A DNA stretch of 6,430 nt, taken from the NCBI GenBank assembly GCA_030622775.1, contig JAUXFS010000111.1, positions 1 to 6,430 on the forward strand, written 5' to 3'. A program made the position numbers and the translations under genes. The notes beneath the pieces were generated by a model, which did no database searches, had not been told where the DNA came from, and was given only the letters and a program-made list of their open reading frames with translations. Origin of the DNA: Rhodospirillales bacterium (lineage in GTDB: Bacteria > Pseudomonadota > Alphaproteobacteria > Rhodospirillales > Defluviicoccaceae). Below, piece after piece: positions 5,836-6,430 of the stretch; positions within the stretch are counted from its first letter, which is position 1, and every line of letters begins with the position of its first letter.

Positions 5836-6430
5836 TCAGAAGTGCTGGTAGCCCCCGCGCGCCAAATCCAGTTGACGGCCGTCGGAACCGACGACTCGAA
5901 CTCTTGGGCGCTCGTCGCCGGACTGCGCTAGGTCCAAGTGGCCAATATCCGTCAACGGCAGATCCTGGTCACGAGAGATGACTTCAATGGCATGCGCAGA
6001 GTCCGGCGATGCCGTGAACACGAGCTCATAGTCGTCTCCGCCCGTCAGCACCGAAATCATCAGGTCCGGATCCGCGCTAACGGCCGCCTCCGCCGCAGCG
6101 GACAGCGGAGTCCGTGCTGCCTGAAGCTTCGCCGACAACAGGGAGGCGCCACAAATGTGCTCCAGGTCGGCGACCAGTCCATCCGAAACGTCCGCCGCTC
6201 CATGGGCCACTCCGACCAATTTCTGTCCAAGCGCCACACGCGGCTTGGGAGTCCGATACCGCTCGATCAGCGAACCACGGTGCTCATCGGTGAGGTCCGA
6301 CAGCCCTCCGGTCAGCGCCATCAGACCCAGCGCCGCGTCGCCGATCGTCCCGGAAACGTAGATCGTATCCCCTGGTCGCGCCCCCGAACGGCGTAGCTCG
6401 GTTCCTTCCCGAACACTTCCCAGTGCCGTC
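5836..6430 (-). CDS. thiL: Thiamine-monophosphate kinase, C-terminal part, cut by window edge
   Basis: ThiL phosphorylates thiamine monophosphate with ATP to give thiamine diphosphate, the active cofactor, in the cytoplasm. The last 197 residues are in the window; the family is about 320-340 long, so roughly 130 N-terminal residues, including the first metal-binding Asp, lie beyond the right edge. The visible part is intact: RSGARPGDTIYVSGTIGDAALGL (14-36 of the fragment), DVSDGLVADLEHI (80-92), the LTGGDDYELVF motif (128-138) and the C-terminal GGYQHF. These match the AIR-synthase-related fold of ThiL. It is followed by hppA on the same strand after 302 bases. In alphaproteobacteria thiL often follows ribH and nusB, which I would expect just to the right. 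Confidence 0.93.
   Translation of the reverse strand, partial: TALGSVREGTELRRSGARPGDTIYVSGTIGDAALGLMALTGGLSDLTDEHRGSLIERYRTPKPRVALGQKLVGVAHGAADVSDGLVADLEHICGASLLSAKLQAARTPLSAAAEAAVSADPDLMISVLTGGDDYELVFTASPDSAHAIEVISRDQDLPLTDIGHLDLAQSGDERPRVRVVGSDGRQLDLARGGYQHF

Noticed and set aside
1..6430. A mobile element, defence system or CRISPR array
   Set aside because: All large frames are accounted for by housekeeping genes; no transposase, integrase, direct-repeat array or nuclease family is seen.

Overview
The window looks like core chromosome of an alphaproteobacterium, probably from the Rhodospirillales or a neighbouring group. This rests on three things: the GC-rich sequence, the gene order, and a proton-pumping pyrophosphatase that closely resembles, from memory, the Rhodospirillum rubrum enzyme. 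I see no transposase, phage gene, CRISPR array, tRNA, rRNA or toxin-antitoxin pair, and no clear sign of a new defence or mobile system.

Layout from left to right. On the minus strand lie the 5' end of fabH (cut by the left edge), plsX, a 287-bp spacer, a DUF177/YceD gene, and a gene for a CBP3-like ubiquinol-cytochrome c chaperone. Transcription runs chaperone, DUF177, plsX, fabH, with 4-bp stop/start overlaps at chaperone/DUF177 (GTGA) and plsX/fabH (ATGA). A 152-bp divergent spacer with a perfect 8-bp inverted repeat over a TTGACA box separates this block from bamE on the plus strand. bamE faces hppA (minus strand), and a strong symmetrical hairpin between them probably ends transcription from both sides. 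Upstream of hppA is a 302-bp non-coding stretch with two adjacent short palindromes. Next comes the 3' part of thiL (minus strand), cut by the right edge.

How the genes fit together. PlsX makes acyl-phosphate for phospholipid synthesis and FabH starts fatty acid chains. BamE serves the outer-membrane beta-barrel assembly machine. The chaperone serves the cytochrome bc1 complex. HppA couples pyrophosphate to the proton gradient. ThiL makes thiamine diphosphate. This is a housekeeping envelope, lipid and membrane-energy neighbourhood.

The observation most worth a second look is in hppA. The almost invariant Asp of the substrate motif, equivalent to Asp253 of the mung bean enzyme, reads as Ala because of one base, while every other catalytic residue I checked is intact. 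Other points are the TTG start of plsX, the spacer in front of plsX with competing short stems, and the palindromes upstream of bamE and hppA.
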